Assembly (NCBI GenBank): GCA_003223025.1
Contig: QHXR01000001.1
Span: 23,738-87,737, forward strand
Direction of reading: 5' to 3'
Length of the DNA stretch: 64,000 nt
DNA from: Acidobacteriota bacterium
Lineage (GTDB): Bacteria > Acidobacteriota > Blastocatellia > Pyrinomonadales > Pyrinomonadaceae
The position numbers and the translations under genes were made by a program. Under the pieces are notes generated by a model, which was not told the origin of the DNA, did no database searches, and saw only the letters and a list, made by a program, of their open reading frames with translations. Of the stretch, positions 41,719 to 50,194 are shown piece after piece; position 1 is the stretch's first letter; each line of letters begins with the position of its first letter.

Positions 41719-41803
41719 TTAACCGCAGATGACGCAGATAACACGGATCAAATCCGGATTTATTTTGCTTTGATCTGTGTCATCTGCGTCATCTGCGGTT
41801 AAT
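41719..41803. repeat. Long inverted repeat, family T, copy T2
   Basis: TTAACCGCAGATGACGCAGA... and its complement, about 34-base arms with few mismatches; the loop (CAAATCCGGATTTATTTTGC) differs from T1. Sits between the M14 peptidase 3' end and the SPFH operon start. Confidence 0.9.
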
Positions 41804-41808
41804 AGCCG

Positions 41809-44226
41809 TCAGTTAGAGATCGCGTTGAACAATAAGGGAAACGTTGCGAGCGACTGTCCTCGATACTGCGGACGGAAGCCGAACAATACGATCTTTCCTT
41901 TCCCGATTGTGAACTCGATCAGCGCCGCCTTGCCCGCGATCTTTTCCGCACCGAGCGCCCAGCCGGAGAGGAGGATCTTTTTAGGATCGGATGGGTAGCG
42001 AGCGATCACGCGGATGTTTTGAGTCCCGCTCTGAGTCCCGTTTTGAGTTCCGCCTTCAGGCGGCAGAGGTCGGCTTAAGCCGGGACTCAAAACTTCAAAA
42101 GCAGGTCCGTTCTCAAACCACGCGATCGATTGCTGCGGCATTCCTTTCGCGATCGGGTGCGTCGTGTCGAGCTCGGTGCGAAGGATCGAGCCGGGGATGT
42201 AAAAGTCTTTGCGTGCGAGACCGCGCGTGACATCGCGCACCGGAAGATTGAATTGCTCGATCGCGAAGTTCGATGCGCGGTTTAGGAAGACGAGCGTCCC
42301 GCCGTTCTCCACAAACTTCTTCAGAGTCTCGACGCCTTCTTTCCCGACACCGCCCGTGTACTCATCCGGCATCGCGCCTTTTGCGTAGCCGTTGAGGATC
42401 TGGTTGGGTGATTGGTCGGGGAAGACGATCAGTAAAAGATCGTCGGCGAGATGACCGGCCTTTATCTCCGAGTCGACCACCGAGCGATACTTGAATTCCT
42501 CGTTTCTAAAATCTGAGCGAAGGATTGAATGGCCATACTTTTCAACTGTCCAACGCGTCCATCCTTCGTCCATCACGGGTACATGCGATTTGTATAGAGC
42601 CCTCTCTTTTATCTTAGGAGGGTTCTTCGTTAACGTTAGCGTTTCGACGCTAGGCGGAGGAGGTTCGTACCCATCCCACTTCCCGGTCTTTCGTTCAGGT
42701 GGAATGTTAAAGCGATGAAAGATCTTGTCGACATGAGTGTCAGTTAGCAATAGCAAACTATGAGCGGTCACGTCGTAGGGGGGAATCGGATTGCCTCCGT
42801 TATCTTTTAGATCAGGATAGGCCTGGCTCTCTATCAAAGCCTTGGCGAAGCTCGCATAAGGTTGCTCCATCGGGATGACATAGGTGTCATCCTGATAACT
42901 CTTTCCGTCTAAAGAAAAACTCCTAGCTTCTTTTCTTTCAACTGCGCCTTTAAAAAGTGGCAACCAGAGGCCAAAGCCATATTTGCTCCGTTCGTCATCG
43001 ATTATGTAAGCGAACAACTCGCCTTTCTTCCGAGTCCGCACCGCTTCCTTTCCGATCTCATAAAACCGCGAAAGCCATCGCTCGCGATTGTCCGATGCGT
43101 GATTCAAAAGGATGAACGCAGCGGTCGTCATGTAGTTCGTGATATCGCGGAGATGCCATTCGCCGCCTTTCCAGACCGGGCCGAATTTCGGAGTTTCTTT
43201 CTTCGGATCGTAGCCGAGACCGGGGCGCAGATCTTCGAACTTGATCGTGACCGGCGTTGCTAATTTCGCCGACGCGGTTTCAGACAATATCCTTACTCCG
43301 CCGTGATAATGCGAATACGCGCGGGCCGGTGTCCATGCGTCGTATGTTGAGTCGGTCGTAATGCCTTGAAAGCCGGCGTCACGCATCGTCTTCGCCATAT
43401 AGTTGCCGAGCTCGGTGTAGCCTTCGACGATCTGCTTCGGGACGTTCGGCTCGACCGGCTGCATGTATGGCGGCAGGAAAAGTCGCGAACCATTCGCGCC
43501 TTGCTGATGGATGTCGTGGACGATCTGCGGATGCCAGACGTTGTGAATCTTGTCGACTGTGAGCTGCGTCTCGACCTGCGTGAACGCGTACCAGTCGCGG
43601 TTGTTATCGTGACCAACGTACTTGTGATAAAGCTCCGGCGGATCGGTGCCTTCGTACGGCGTGCCGAGCGTTTTGTCGTACCAGTTTTTTATAATGTCGA
43701 CGCCATCGGGATTCAAGCTCGGGACGAGAAGGATGATCGTGTTGTCGAGGATCTTTTTGATGTCGGGTTCGTTGCTGGAGGCGAGTCGATGCGCGATGAG
43801 CATCGACGATAACGTCCCGCCGACTTCGTCGGAGTGAATTCCGCAGGTGATGAGGACGATCGTTTTGCCTTCGGCGATGAGCTTCTTCGCCTCGACGTCA
43901 TTCGATTTGAATGTTCTGGGATCGGCGAGCTTTGCGTTGATTTGTTTGTACTTCTCAAGGTTCTTGAGATTCTCCGGACTCGAGATCGTCGCATAGACAA
44001 ACGGAGCTCCCATCGTCGTCTTGCCGATCTCTTCGAACATCACACGATCGCTCGCCGCGTCGAGCTTTTTGAAATACTCGACGACACTCGTCCAACTCGC
44101 GAGCTTCCGATCGTCGCCGGGTACGAAGCCGATGACGTCTTTTGGCGCTGGAACTTGAGCGAGGATCGAGATGCTCGTGAGCACTATCAAACCGCAGAGA
44201 CGGAGAGACGCAGAGATTGATTTCAT
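41809..44226 (-). CDS. Secreted M14-family zinc carboxypeptidase with an in-frame palindromic insert
   Basis: 805 residues. Signal peptide MKSISASLRLCGLIVLTSISILA, of which SISASLRLCGL is translated from a family Z half-repeat. The M14 domain: zinc ligands in GIHSDEVGG (H..E) and QIVHDIHQQGANGSR (H); NPDGVD and HDNNRDW match the substrate-side motifs. The C-terminal half (about residues 480-805) is a GATase/ThuA-like region (ILNGYAKGAMPDEYTGGVGKEGVETLKKFVENGGTLVFLNRASNFAIEQF, GKGKIVLFGFRPQYRGQSLATFPLLFNAI). Residues about 711-736 (VLSPGLSRPLPPEGGTQN..) are translated palindrome S3, with a three-copy GTQ(N/S) stretch. Likely a periplasmic or extracellular peptidase. Confidence 0.88.
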   Translation of the reverse strand: MKSISASLRLCGLIVLTSISILAQVPAPKDVIGFVPGDDRKLASWTSVVEYFKKLDAASDRVMFEEIGKTTMGAPFVYATISSPENLKNLEKYKQINAKLADPRTFKSNDVEAKKLIAEGKTIVLITCGIHSDEVGGTLSSMLIAHRLASSNEPDIKKILDNTIILLVPSLNPDGVDIIKNWYDKTLGTPYEGTDPPELYHKYVGHDNNRDWYAFTQVETQLTVDKIHNVWHPQIVHDIHQQGANGSRLFLPPYMQPVEPNVPKQIVEGYTELGNYMAKTMRDAGFQGITTDSTYDAWTPARAYSHYHGGVRILSETASAKLATPVTIKFEDLRPGLGYDPKKETPKFGPVWKGGEWHLRDITNYMTTAAFILLNHASDNRERWLSRFYEIGKEAVRTRKKGELFAYIIDDERSKYGFGLWLPLFKGAVERKEARSFSLDGKSYQDDTYVIPMEQPYASFAKALIESQAYPDLKDNGGNPIPPYDVTAHSLLLLTDTHVDKIFHRFNIPPERKTGKWDGYEPPPPSVETLTLTKNPPKIKERALYKSHVPVMDEGWTRWTVEKYGHSILRSDFRNEEFKYRSVVDSEIKAGHLADDLLLIVFPDQSPNQILNGYAKGAMPDEYTGGVGKEGVETLKKFVENGGTLVFLNRASNFAIEQFNLPVRDVTRGLARKDFYIPGSILRTELDTTHPIAKGMPQQSIAWFENGPAFEVLSPGLSRPLPPEGGTQNGTQSGTQNIRVIARYPSDPKKILLSGWALGAEKIAGKAALIEFTIGKGKIVLFGFRPQYRGQSLATFPLLFNAISN
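42018..42094. repeat. Family S palindrome inside the M14 gene, with expanded arm (S3)
   Basis: One arm is triplicated: GAGTCCCGCTCT, GAGTCCCGTTTT and GAGTTCCGCC in a row. The other arm (GGGACTCAAAAC) is single. The core GCCTTCAGGCGGC is a hairpin. On the coding strand it again starts GTTTTGAGTCCCG (Val-Leu-Ser-Pro). The triplication encodes the GTQNGTQSGTQN stretch. Confidence 0.88.
44193..44218. repeat. Family Z half-repeat in the M14 signal-peptide region
   Basis: ACCGCAGAGACGGAGAGACG..., one arm of the family seen in full at 63117-63190. Its complement is translated as SISASLRLCG within the M14 signal peptide. Confidence 0.7.
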
Positions 44227-44313
44227 GTTTGGGGATTGCTCCGGAAGAATTTTTGTAAGTCTAGCAGAAGAAAGAGCGGGGGCAAGCCGCGCGTCCTGAC
44301 AAGAGCCAGTTCT

Positions 44314-44398
44314 TTAACCGCAGATGAAGCAGATAACGCAGATTAAACCCATCCTATCTTTGTTTTGATCCGCGTCATCCGTGTCATCTGCGGTTAAT
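44314..44398. repeat. Long inverted repeat, family T, copy T3
   Basis: TTAACCGCAGATGAAGCAGA... with its complement, about 30-base arms and a diverged loop. Sits between divergent M14 and OPT genes. An additional arm-like fragment (AGAGCGGGGGCAAGCCGCGCG) lies just upstream of it. Confidence 0.88.
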
Positions 44399-44589
44399 TG
44401 CGTCAAAGCAGTGAAGACGTATCGCGGCCACTGTGTTTCCGCCTGTCGTATTGCGTTTTAACGTTCTCCAATGTAAATTGCAATGCAGAAGTATCCCCAT
44501 CAAGCAGCATCCAAGCGTTACAAACCGTCGTAGGCGAGAGCTCCACCCGCTGAAACGGAACAGACAACAATCAGGAGGCCTTTTTTCGG

Positions 44590-46974
44590 ATGAAGAATCC
44601 ATTTCTCGAGAATTTCCGTCCATACATTCCGGACTCGTCGAATCTGCGTGAGTTGACGATCCTTCCGCTTTTGGTCGGAACAGTCCTCGGTATCATCTTC
44701 GGCGCTTCGTCGCTCTATCTCGTGCTGAAAACCGGTTTGACGGTTTCGGCATCGATTCCCGTCGCCGTCATCGCGATCACGCTCTTCCGATTGCTGTCGA
44801 AGATCGGCATGCGCGATGCGACGATACTCGAAGCGAACGTGATGCAGACCGCAGGCTCGGCCGGCGAGTCGATCGCATTCGGAATCGGCGTGACGATGCC
44901 GGCGATCATGATCCTCGGATTCGATCTCGATCTGACGCGAGTTATGCTCGTCGCGATCATGGGCGGACTGCTCGGCATCCTGATGATGATCCCGCTCCGA
45001 CGCGCTCTCATCAAAGATCAGCACGGCTATCTGAAATATCCGGAAGGCACGGCATGCGCCGAGGTGCTCAAGGCCGGTGCGTCAAAAGAATCTCGAGAAG
45101 CGTCGCACGAAGGCAACACCGCCGACACCGACGACGCAGCCCTTCAAGGCGGAAAGATCATCTCGATCGGATTCGTGATCGGCTTCATCTTCAACGTTCT
45201 CATGCAGGTGTTCTTTTTCTGGAAGAATACTCCGACGAAAGAATTCAGCGACAGCACTTTCAAAGGCGGATCGGTCAAGCTTGATAACGATCCGACGCTG
45301 CTCGGCGTCGGCTACATCATCGGACCAAAGATCGCCGGTCTGATGATGGGCGGCGGTATTTTGTCGTATCTGGTTCTAATCCCGATGATCAAGTTCTTCG
45401 GCGGGAATATGACGACACCGGTCGCTCCGGAGCTGAGCAAGACGATCGCCGAGATGAGTCCGGACGGCGTCCGCGGAGCTTACGTTCTGTACATCGGCGC
45501 CGGTGCGGTTGCGATGGCGGGAATTATCTCGCTCGTCCGCAGTCTTCCAACGATCGTTCACGGTTTGAAAGGCGGACTCGCCGATCTTCGCGGTGGTTCG
45601 AGCGGACTGAACGGCGGAACTCCGCGAACCGATCGCGATCTTTCGATGAAATGGGTCGTCGTCGGTGTCATCGTTCTGATCCTCGCGATCATGCTTTTCC
45701 CGCAACTCGGGCTTAGTATTTTCCAACATCCGTTCGTTTCGTTCTTCGGTGCACTTCTGATCGTCTTCCTCGGATTTCTGTTTGTGACTGTGTCGTCGCG
45801 TCTGACGGGCGAAGTCGGTTCGTCATCGAACCCGATCTCCGGTATGACCGTCGCGACTTTGCTCATCACATGTCTCGCGTTCCTGCTTCTCGGTTGGACG
45901 GCCGCGGATCCGTACTTTGTTACGGCGCTGTCGATCGGCGGAATCGTCTGCATCGCCGCCTCAAATGGCGGCACGACGTCACAGGATCTGAAGACCGGAT
46001 TCTGGGTCGGTGCAACTCCGAAGAATCAGCAGATCGCGATCCTTGTCGGAGCGCTCGCATCGGCACTCGTGCTCGGCTCGCTTCTAATCTTTTTGAATAG
46101 CTCGCGAACGTATTATCAAAAGGTCGACGTCGCGTCCGTCGAAGGTCGCACGACGGTGACTGAAGACAAACTGTTCCGCGAGAATGGCCAGATCAAGTCC
46201 GAACATGCGAAGGGCAAGTTCGAGGGCGTCGATACAGAAACCTATCGCGTCTGGCAGAATACTGATCCGGCGTCCGGCCAGGTAGGAAAGTATCTCGTCA
46301 ACACGCAGGGCAAACCGGTTTACTTTGTCGATCCGGGTATCAACGGGATCTTGAAGAAGGACGACGAAGGCAAAGACCTCGAGCGTTTCGACGCTCCGAA
46401 AGCGACACTGATGAGCTACATCATCAAAGGCGTGCTCGGACAAAATCTGCCGTGGGGTCTTGTGATCCTTGGTGCGATGATGGCGATCGTCCTGGAAGTT
46501 TCGGGAGTGCCTTCGCTCGCATTCGCGGTCGGAATTTATCTGCCGATCTCGACCTCTGCTCCGATCTTCGTAGGCGGTATCGTTCGATACGCGGTCGATA
46601 TATGGCTCAAGAGAAAACTTGCGAGACGGAATCTGACCGAAGAGCAGATCATCGCCGAGACGGATAAGTCGAACGGAGTACTGCTCGCGTCGGGCTATAT
46701 CGCGGGTGGTGCGATCGCGGGAATCCTGATCGCCGTGTTCGCGGTCGTTCCGTGGCTCAAGGAAGTCCAGGATAAATTTGGCGATTGGTCGAAGGCGAGC
46801 AATCCGTTCTTCGACGGTGGCGCCGGCGGTTTCACCGACGTGCTGGCGTTGCTGCCGTTCACCGTCCTCGCCGTGATCCTATATTTCGTGGGTCGTGAAA
46901 TGCTGCTTCGCGGCAAAGGCCGCAATGACGGCGAAGAGGCCGATGCGACTCAGGTCCGCGAGGGTAATCTGTAA
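44590..46974 (+). CDS. OPT-family oligopeptide (or metal-chelate) transporter
   Basis: 794 residues, about 15 membrane helices; start supported by AGGAGG 10 bases upstream. Family opening: PYIPDSSNLRELTILPLLVGTVLGIIFGASSLYLVLKTGLTVSASIPVAVIAI..ILEANVMQTAGSAGESIAFGIGVTMPAIMILG, then KYPEGTACAEVLKAG and LLGVGYIIGPKIAGLMMGGGILSYLVLIPMI. A cytoplasmic or periplasmic insert of about 110 residues (SSRTYYQKVDVASVEGRTTVTEDKLFRENGQIKSEH..) precedes the last helices (GVLGQNLPWGLVILGAMMAIVLEVSGVPSLAFAVGIYLPISTSAPIFVGGIVRYAVD). It imports peptides, or a metal-siderophore complex as in the YSL branch; the sequence does not decide. Monocistronic. Confidence 0.93.
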   Translation: MKNPFLENFRPYIPDSSNLRELTILPLLVGTVLGIIFGASSLYLVLKTGLTVSASIPVAVIAITLFRLLSKIGMRDATILEANVMQTAGSAGESIAFGIGVTMPAIMILGFDLDLTRVMLVAIMGGLLGILMMIPLRRALIKDQHGYLKYPEGTACAEVLKAGASKESREASHEGNTADTDDAALQGGKIISIGFVIGFIFNVLMQVFFFWKNTPTKEFSDSTFKGGSVKLDNDPTLLGVGYIIGPKIAGLMMGGGILSYLVLIPMIKFFGGNMTTPVAPELSKTIAEMSPDGVRGAYVLYIGAGAVAMAGIISLVRSLPTIVHGLKGGLADLRGGSSGLNGGTPRTDRDLSMKWVVVGVIVLILAIMLFPQLGLSIFQHPFVSFFGALLIVFLGFLFVTVSSRLTGEVGSSSNPISGMTVATLLITCLAFLLLGWTAADPYFVTALSIGGIVCIAASNGGTTSQDLKTGFWVGATPKNQQIAILVGALASALVLGSLLIFLNSSRTYYQKVDVASVEGRTTVTEDKLFRENGQIKSEHAKGKFEGVDTETYRVWQNTDPASGQVGKYLVNTQGKPVYFVDPGINGILKKDDEGKDLERFDAPKATLMSYIIKGVLGQNLPWGLVILGAMMAIVLEVSGVPSLAFAVGIYLPISTSAPIFVGGIVRYAVDIWLKRKLARRNLTEEQIIAETDKSNGVLLASGYIAGGAIAGILIAVFAVVPWLKEVQDKFGDWSKASNPFFDGGAGGFTDVLALLPFTVLAVILYFVGREMLLRGKGRNDGEEADATQVREGNL

Positions 46975-46985
46975 ACGCACTCTTT

Positions 46986-47235
46986 GGAGCTCGTGAACGC
47001 GAGCGACGGTAACTTGTAAGAAAAGCTCGCGAATGCGAGCGAAGGCGTAAAGCCCCGGGCGTGAGCCAAAGGCGGAAGCCCGGGGTTAAAGTCAGCAAAG
47101 AATAGAGCTCGCGTAGGCGAGCGGCGGATCGAGAAGATTGAAATCCGTCGCTCGCATACGCGAGCTCGTTTGCGTGTCATGTTCGAACCCCGGTTCCGCT
47201 TCGCTCCACCGAGGGCTTTATGCCGTCACTCGCCT
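46986..47235. repeat. GAGCTCGCG-type nested inverted repeats after the OPT gene
   Basis: Several GAGCTCGCGAATGCGAGCG-like units alternate with CCCCGGG...CCCGGGG hairpins and close with an inverse unit. The same two building blocks occur at 52776-52980. No gene fits the 400 bases between the OPT stop and the lipoprotein start. Confidence 0.8.
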
Positions 47236-47374
47236 CGCGAGTTTAAGACCAAAAAAACTTCTTCCCTTACTCCGAATCGACACGCTATAATGCGAATGGC
47301 GTGTCCTTTCCACGTTGACAACGCGCTCAACGTAAAAATCTTTACACCACAGCAGTATTTTCGGAGCACAATTG

Positions 47375-48250
47375 ATGCGATCAGTGTTTTCCAGATTCGG
47401 ACTCATCGTCTGTATCCTTTCCGTCTTCATCCTTCTCAATAACGGCTGCTCGACCGAAGCTCCCAAGACTCCGGCAGAAGTAACCGTTGAAGCGAAACCG
47501 GTTGACCCTAGTGAACCGATATTTAAGGGCAATGCTCCGACGATCGAGATCAAAGCAAACGGGCCGGCTGACACGGTTCGCGCGTTCTATGAAGCGCTTC
47601 GCGAAAAGCGTTTTCGGCAGGCGATCTTTCTCACGAATCTGCGGCCCGCGGTCGAAGGCCTGACGGATGATGAACTGAAGGAATTCCAACTCGATTTTGA
47701 ATCGATCGCCAAATACGTGCCGGCTCAACTCGAGATCAATGGCGAGATAACGTCCGGCAATAAAGCAACCGTCACCGCAAAGCTCCCGAACGAGGACCTC
47801 GACAAAGAGGAGATTCAGCAGATCAAACTCCGCAAGCAGAACGACGTCTGGATCATTCAGACTGTTGACGAATCTGCCGAGAAGAAGATCAAGCAGCAGG
47901 GCAAAAATTACTTTCCGGCACTTCGGATCGAGACGCACCAGGACGACGCTCGAGAGATGCTCGACCGTGTAGCGAAGGCTCAGATGGCTTTTTCCGCGAC
48001 GAACCAGGGTCTGTACGGCGACATGAACGCCCTCATAAACGCCCACTTTTTACCGGAAGATATCCGATCGAGCGAGTCGACGGGCTATCTTTACACCGTA
48101 TCCGTATCGAGCGACAGGCACTCGTATTCGGCCGAAGCAGTCCCGGCTGTTTACGGCAAAAGCGGGAAGCTTTCGTTCAAAGTCGAACAGGACGCAAAAG
48201 GGCAGGCGCACTTGACGAGCAGGGATGGCGGGGCCCGGGCTGCAAAATGA
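47375..48250 (+). CDS. Lipoprotein with DUF4878-like domain and pseudopilin-like C-terminal domain
   Basis: 291 residues. Lipobox at the end of the signal (FILLNNGCST; Cys about 25). First domain about residues 60-180: NGPADTVRAFYEALREKRFRQAIFLTNLRPAV...WIIQTVDESAEKK, of the DUF4878/NTF2-like style. Last 90 residues: AKAQMAFSATNQGLYGDMNALINAHFLPEDIRSSESTGYLYTVSVSSDRHSYSAEAVPAVYGKSGKLSF, followed by a D..G.AH.TS.DGG end, which matches the C-terminal globular part of type II/IV pseudopilins (A.Y....G.Y..L..L..gfL...I......GY.Y.v). The pilin N-terminal helix is absent, so this domain is carried by the lipoprotein. The ATG follows GGAG by 8 bases. Confidence 0.7.
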   Translation: MRSVFSRFGLIVCILSVFILLNNGCSTEAPKTPAEVTVEAKPVDPSEPIFKGNAPTIEIKANGPADTVRAFYEALREKRFRQAIFLTNLRPAVEGLTDDELKEFQLDFESIAKYVPAQLEINGEITSGNKATVTAKLPNEDLDKEEIQQIKLRKQNDVWIIQTVDESAEKKIKQQGKNYFPALRIETHQDDAREMLDRVAKAQMAFSATNQGLYGDMNALINAHFLPEDIRSSESTGYLYTVSVSSDRHSYSAEAVPAVYGKSGKLSFKVEQDAKGQAHLTSRDGGARAAK

Positions 48251-48358
48251 TGGAATGGATTGTGGATTGCACGTTTTATTCTATACGGAACTAAGATTCC
48301 GCCTTGTCTCACCGTTCCCCCGGATTCTCCGAATCTCATAAGAAAAGGTTAACTTCCA

Positions 48359-48832
48359 ATGCTAAGAGAACTAGCTGCTAAATTCAGCGTTTCGTGGATA
48401 GAAAGGCGAGCATCAGTACGCAAACAGTTTCAGGTTCCAGTCAAGGTCTGCTTCGCTCCCGAGAAAAATCCGCACAATCTGACAATGAACTGCGAGGACT
48501 TGTTCCTCTCGGGTGAGACTGTCGATCTCAGCGAGAGCGGGATCGGGTTCGTCGTTTCTTCGATCCGTATAAAAGAAAAATATCTGGTCGGGCAGGAGCG
48601 AATTCTGAATGTCGACATGGAGCTGGCCGGCAAGAAGATCCGTATGCGGGTCATCGGCAAGCGATACGAGCGCGTCGGCATCCATGCATCGACCGAGCGA
48701 TATCTCGTAGGAGCTGCGATCACGGACATGAGCCCCGACGATCGTCAGAAGTACGAATTCTTTTTGCGGAACGGTAAAAAGCTCATGAAGACGGCGGGCG
48801 TCCCGGCATTTGAGATGGGCGTTATCGATTAA
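48359..48832 (+). CDS. PilZ-domain protein (c-di-GMP binding)
   Basis: 157 residues. RxxxR in WIERRASVRKQFQVPVKVCF and the D/NxSxxG motif in VDLSESGIGFVVSSIRI mark a PilZ domain competent for c-di-GMP. The order (RxxxR, about 40 residues, DLSxxG, then strands ILNVDMELAGKKIRMRVIGKRYERVG) is standard. Cytosolic; it usually relays c-di-GMP to motility, exopolysaccharide or secretion. Its neighbour, a lipoprotein with a pilin-like tail, fits a surface role but proves nothing. Confidence 0.85.
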   Translation: MLRELAAKFSVSWIERRASVRKQFQVPVKVCFAPEKNPHNLTMNCEDLFLSGETVDLSESGIGFVVSSIRIKEKYLVGQERILNVDMELAGKKIRMRVIGKRYERVGIHASTERYLVGAAITDMSPDDRQKYEFFLRNGKKLMKTAGVPAFEMGVID

Positions 48833-48842
48833 AACGGCAGTT

Positions 48843-48930
48843 TTGCCCGCGAAATACGCGAAAGGACGCGAAATAAAGAAAAGATCTAAACCTTCTTTAT
48901 TTCGCGTCCTTTCGCGTATTTCGCGGGCAA
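48843..48930. repeat. Perfect long inverted repeat, family V, copy V1
   Basis: The arms 48843-48880 and 48893-48930 are perfect over 38 bases (TTGCCCGCGAAATACGCGAA... and complement), with a 12-base loop AAGATCTAAACC. A second copy (V2) follows the next gene, so the oxidoreductase is bracketed. Confidence 0.95.
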
Positions 48931-48978
48931 TTCTGTCTTCACTTTTAATTCCTCGGCTGTTGTTCTAACTTTGGATAT

Positions 48979-50061
48979 ATGGACAAAGTTCGGATCGGGA
49001 TCATCGGAACGGGTTTCGCGCGAAAGGTTCAGATTCCTGCTTTTCAATCTTGTGAAAATACGGAGATCGTTTCGATAGCAAGCGCGAGCCTCGCGAACGC
49101 AAAGTCGACTGCCGAGGAATTCGGCGTCGGACATTTCACCGACAATTGGCGCGAGACGATCGAGCGCGATGACGTCGATCTCGTCTGCATCACAACGCCG
49201 CCAAAGTCACATCACGAGATGACAATGTTCGCCATCGAACACGGCAAGCACATTCTTTGTGAGAAGCCGATGGCGATGAACGCGGAGGAGGCTCGCGAGA
49301 TGGCGGAGGCGGCGTCAAAAGCCGGCGTACTCGCACTGATCGATCATGAACTGAGATTTCAGCCCGGCCGAATGCGAGCCTATGAAATACTGCGCGAAGG
49401 CGCGATCGGAACAGTGCGTCACGTGAAATGTCATTTCCAGGCGCCGCATCGAGGCGATGCAAACATTCCGTGGAACTGGTGGTCCGACATCGAGCAAGGC
49501 GGCGGAGCGCTCGGTGCGATCGTCTCGCATGTCATCGATTCATTTCACTGGTTTCTCGATACGAAGATCTCGAACGTCTTCTGCCAACTCCAGAGTCAGA
49601 TCAAAAAGCGTCCGGCGTCGGACGGATCTCTGCGTGATGTCACGAGCGACGATGAATCTCTTATGATCCTGAGATTTCGTGACGGAGCTCTTGTGGAGGA
49701 TGCGACCGGTCTCGTGTCGGTATCGATGACCGAGTATCCGAAATACAAACATCGCGTCGAGTTCTACGGAACCGAAGGAGCACTCGCAGTCGAAGCACGA
49801 GGCGAATTGTTTATAGCGAAGCCCGTTCCCGATACCGAATGGCAGGAAGTCGGCGTGGATTTTGGAGACGCGATCCCGGGCGTTCCGGACACGGGATTTT
49901 CGAGCGGGTTTACGGAGTTTGCGCCGAAGATTGTCGAAGCGCTTTTGCGTGGCGAAACAGTTGTTGAGAATGCAGCGACGTTTGAGGACGGACTCGCGAT
50001 CCAGATAGTTCTCGACGCCGCGCGTGGGTCGGATGCGACTAGTTGTATGGCGGAGTGTTAG
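48979..50061 (+). CDS. GFO/IDH/MocA-family NAD(P)-dependent oxidoreductase
   Basis: 360 residues. Rossmann opening RIGIIGTGFARKVQIPAFQSCENTEIVSIAS, then DLVCITTPPKSHHEMTMFAIEHGKHILCEKPMAMNAEEAREMAEAASK; the EKP lysine is the family catalytic residue. The C-terminal domain has LIDHELRFQPGRMRAYEILREGAIGTVRHVKC and GGGALGAIVSHVIDSFHWFLD (the H-xx-D of the sugar dehydrogenase site). It acts on a sugar or inositol-like polyol; the substrate is unknown. Bracketed by V1 and V2. Confidence 0.9.
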   Translation: MDKVRIGIIGTGFARKVQIPAFQSCENTEIVSIASASLANAKSTAEEFGVGHFTDNWRETIERDDVDLVCITTPPKSHHEMTMFAIEHGKHILCEKPMAMNAEEAREMAEAASKAGVLALIDHELRFQPGRMRAYEILREGAIGTVRHVKCHFQAPHRGDANIPWNWWSDIEQGGGALGAIVSHVIDSFHWFLDTKISNVFCQLQSQIKKRPASDGSLRDVTSDDESLMILRFRDGALVEDATGLVSVSMTEYPKYKHRVEFYGTEGALAVEARGELFIAKPVPDTEWQEVGVDFGDAIPGVPDTGFSSGFTEFAPKIVEALLRGETVVENAATFEDGLAIQIVLDAARGSDATSCMAEC

Positions 50062-50091
50062 TATCGCAAAACACCAGCAGGTCAAAAGAAT

Positions 50092-50182
50092 ATTGCCCGC
50101 GAAATACGCGAAAAGGACGCGAAATAAAGAAAGGATTTAGACCTTCTTTATTTCGCGTCTTTTTCGCGTATTTCGCGGGCAA
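50092..50182. repeat. Long inverted repeat, family V, copy V2
   Basis: Same arms as V1 (ATTGCCCGCGAAATACGCGA...), about 42 bases with one or two mismatches and a short loop (ATTTAGA). V1 and V2 differ by paired changes in the arms, so the structure is maintained. Confidence 0.95.
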
Positions 50183-50194
50183 TTCTTGTTTTCG

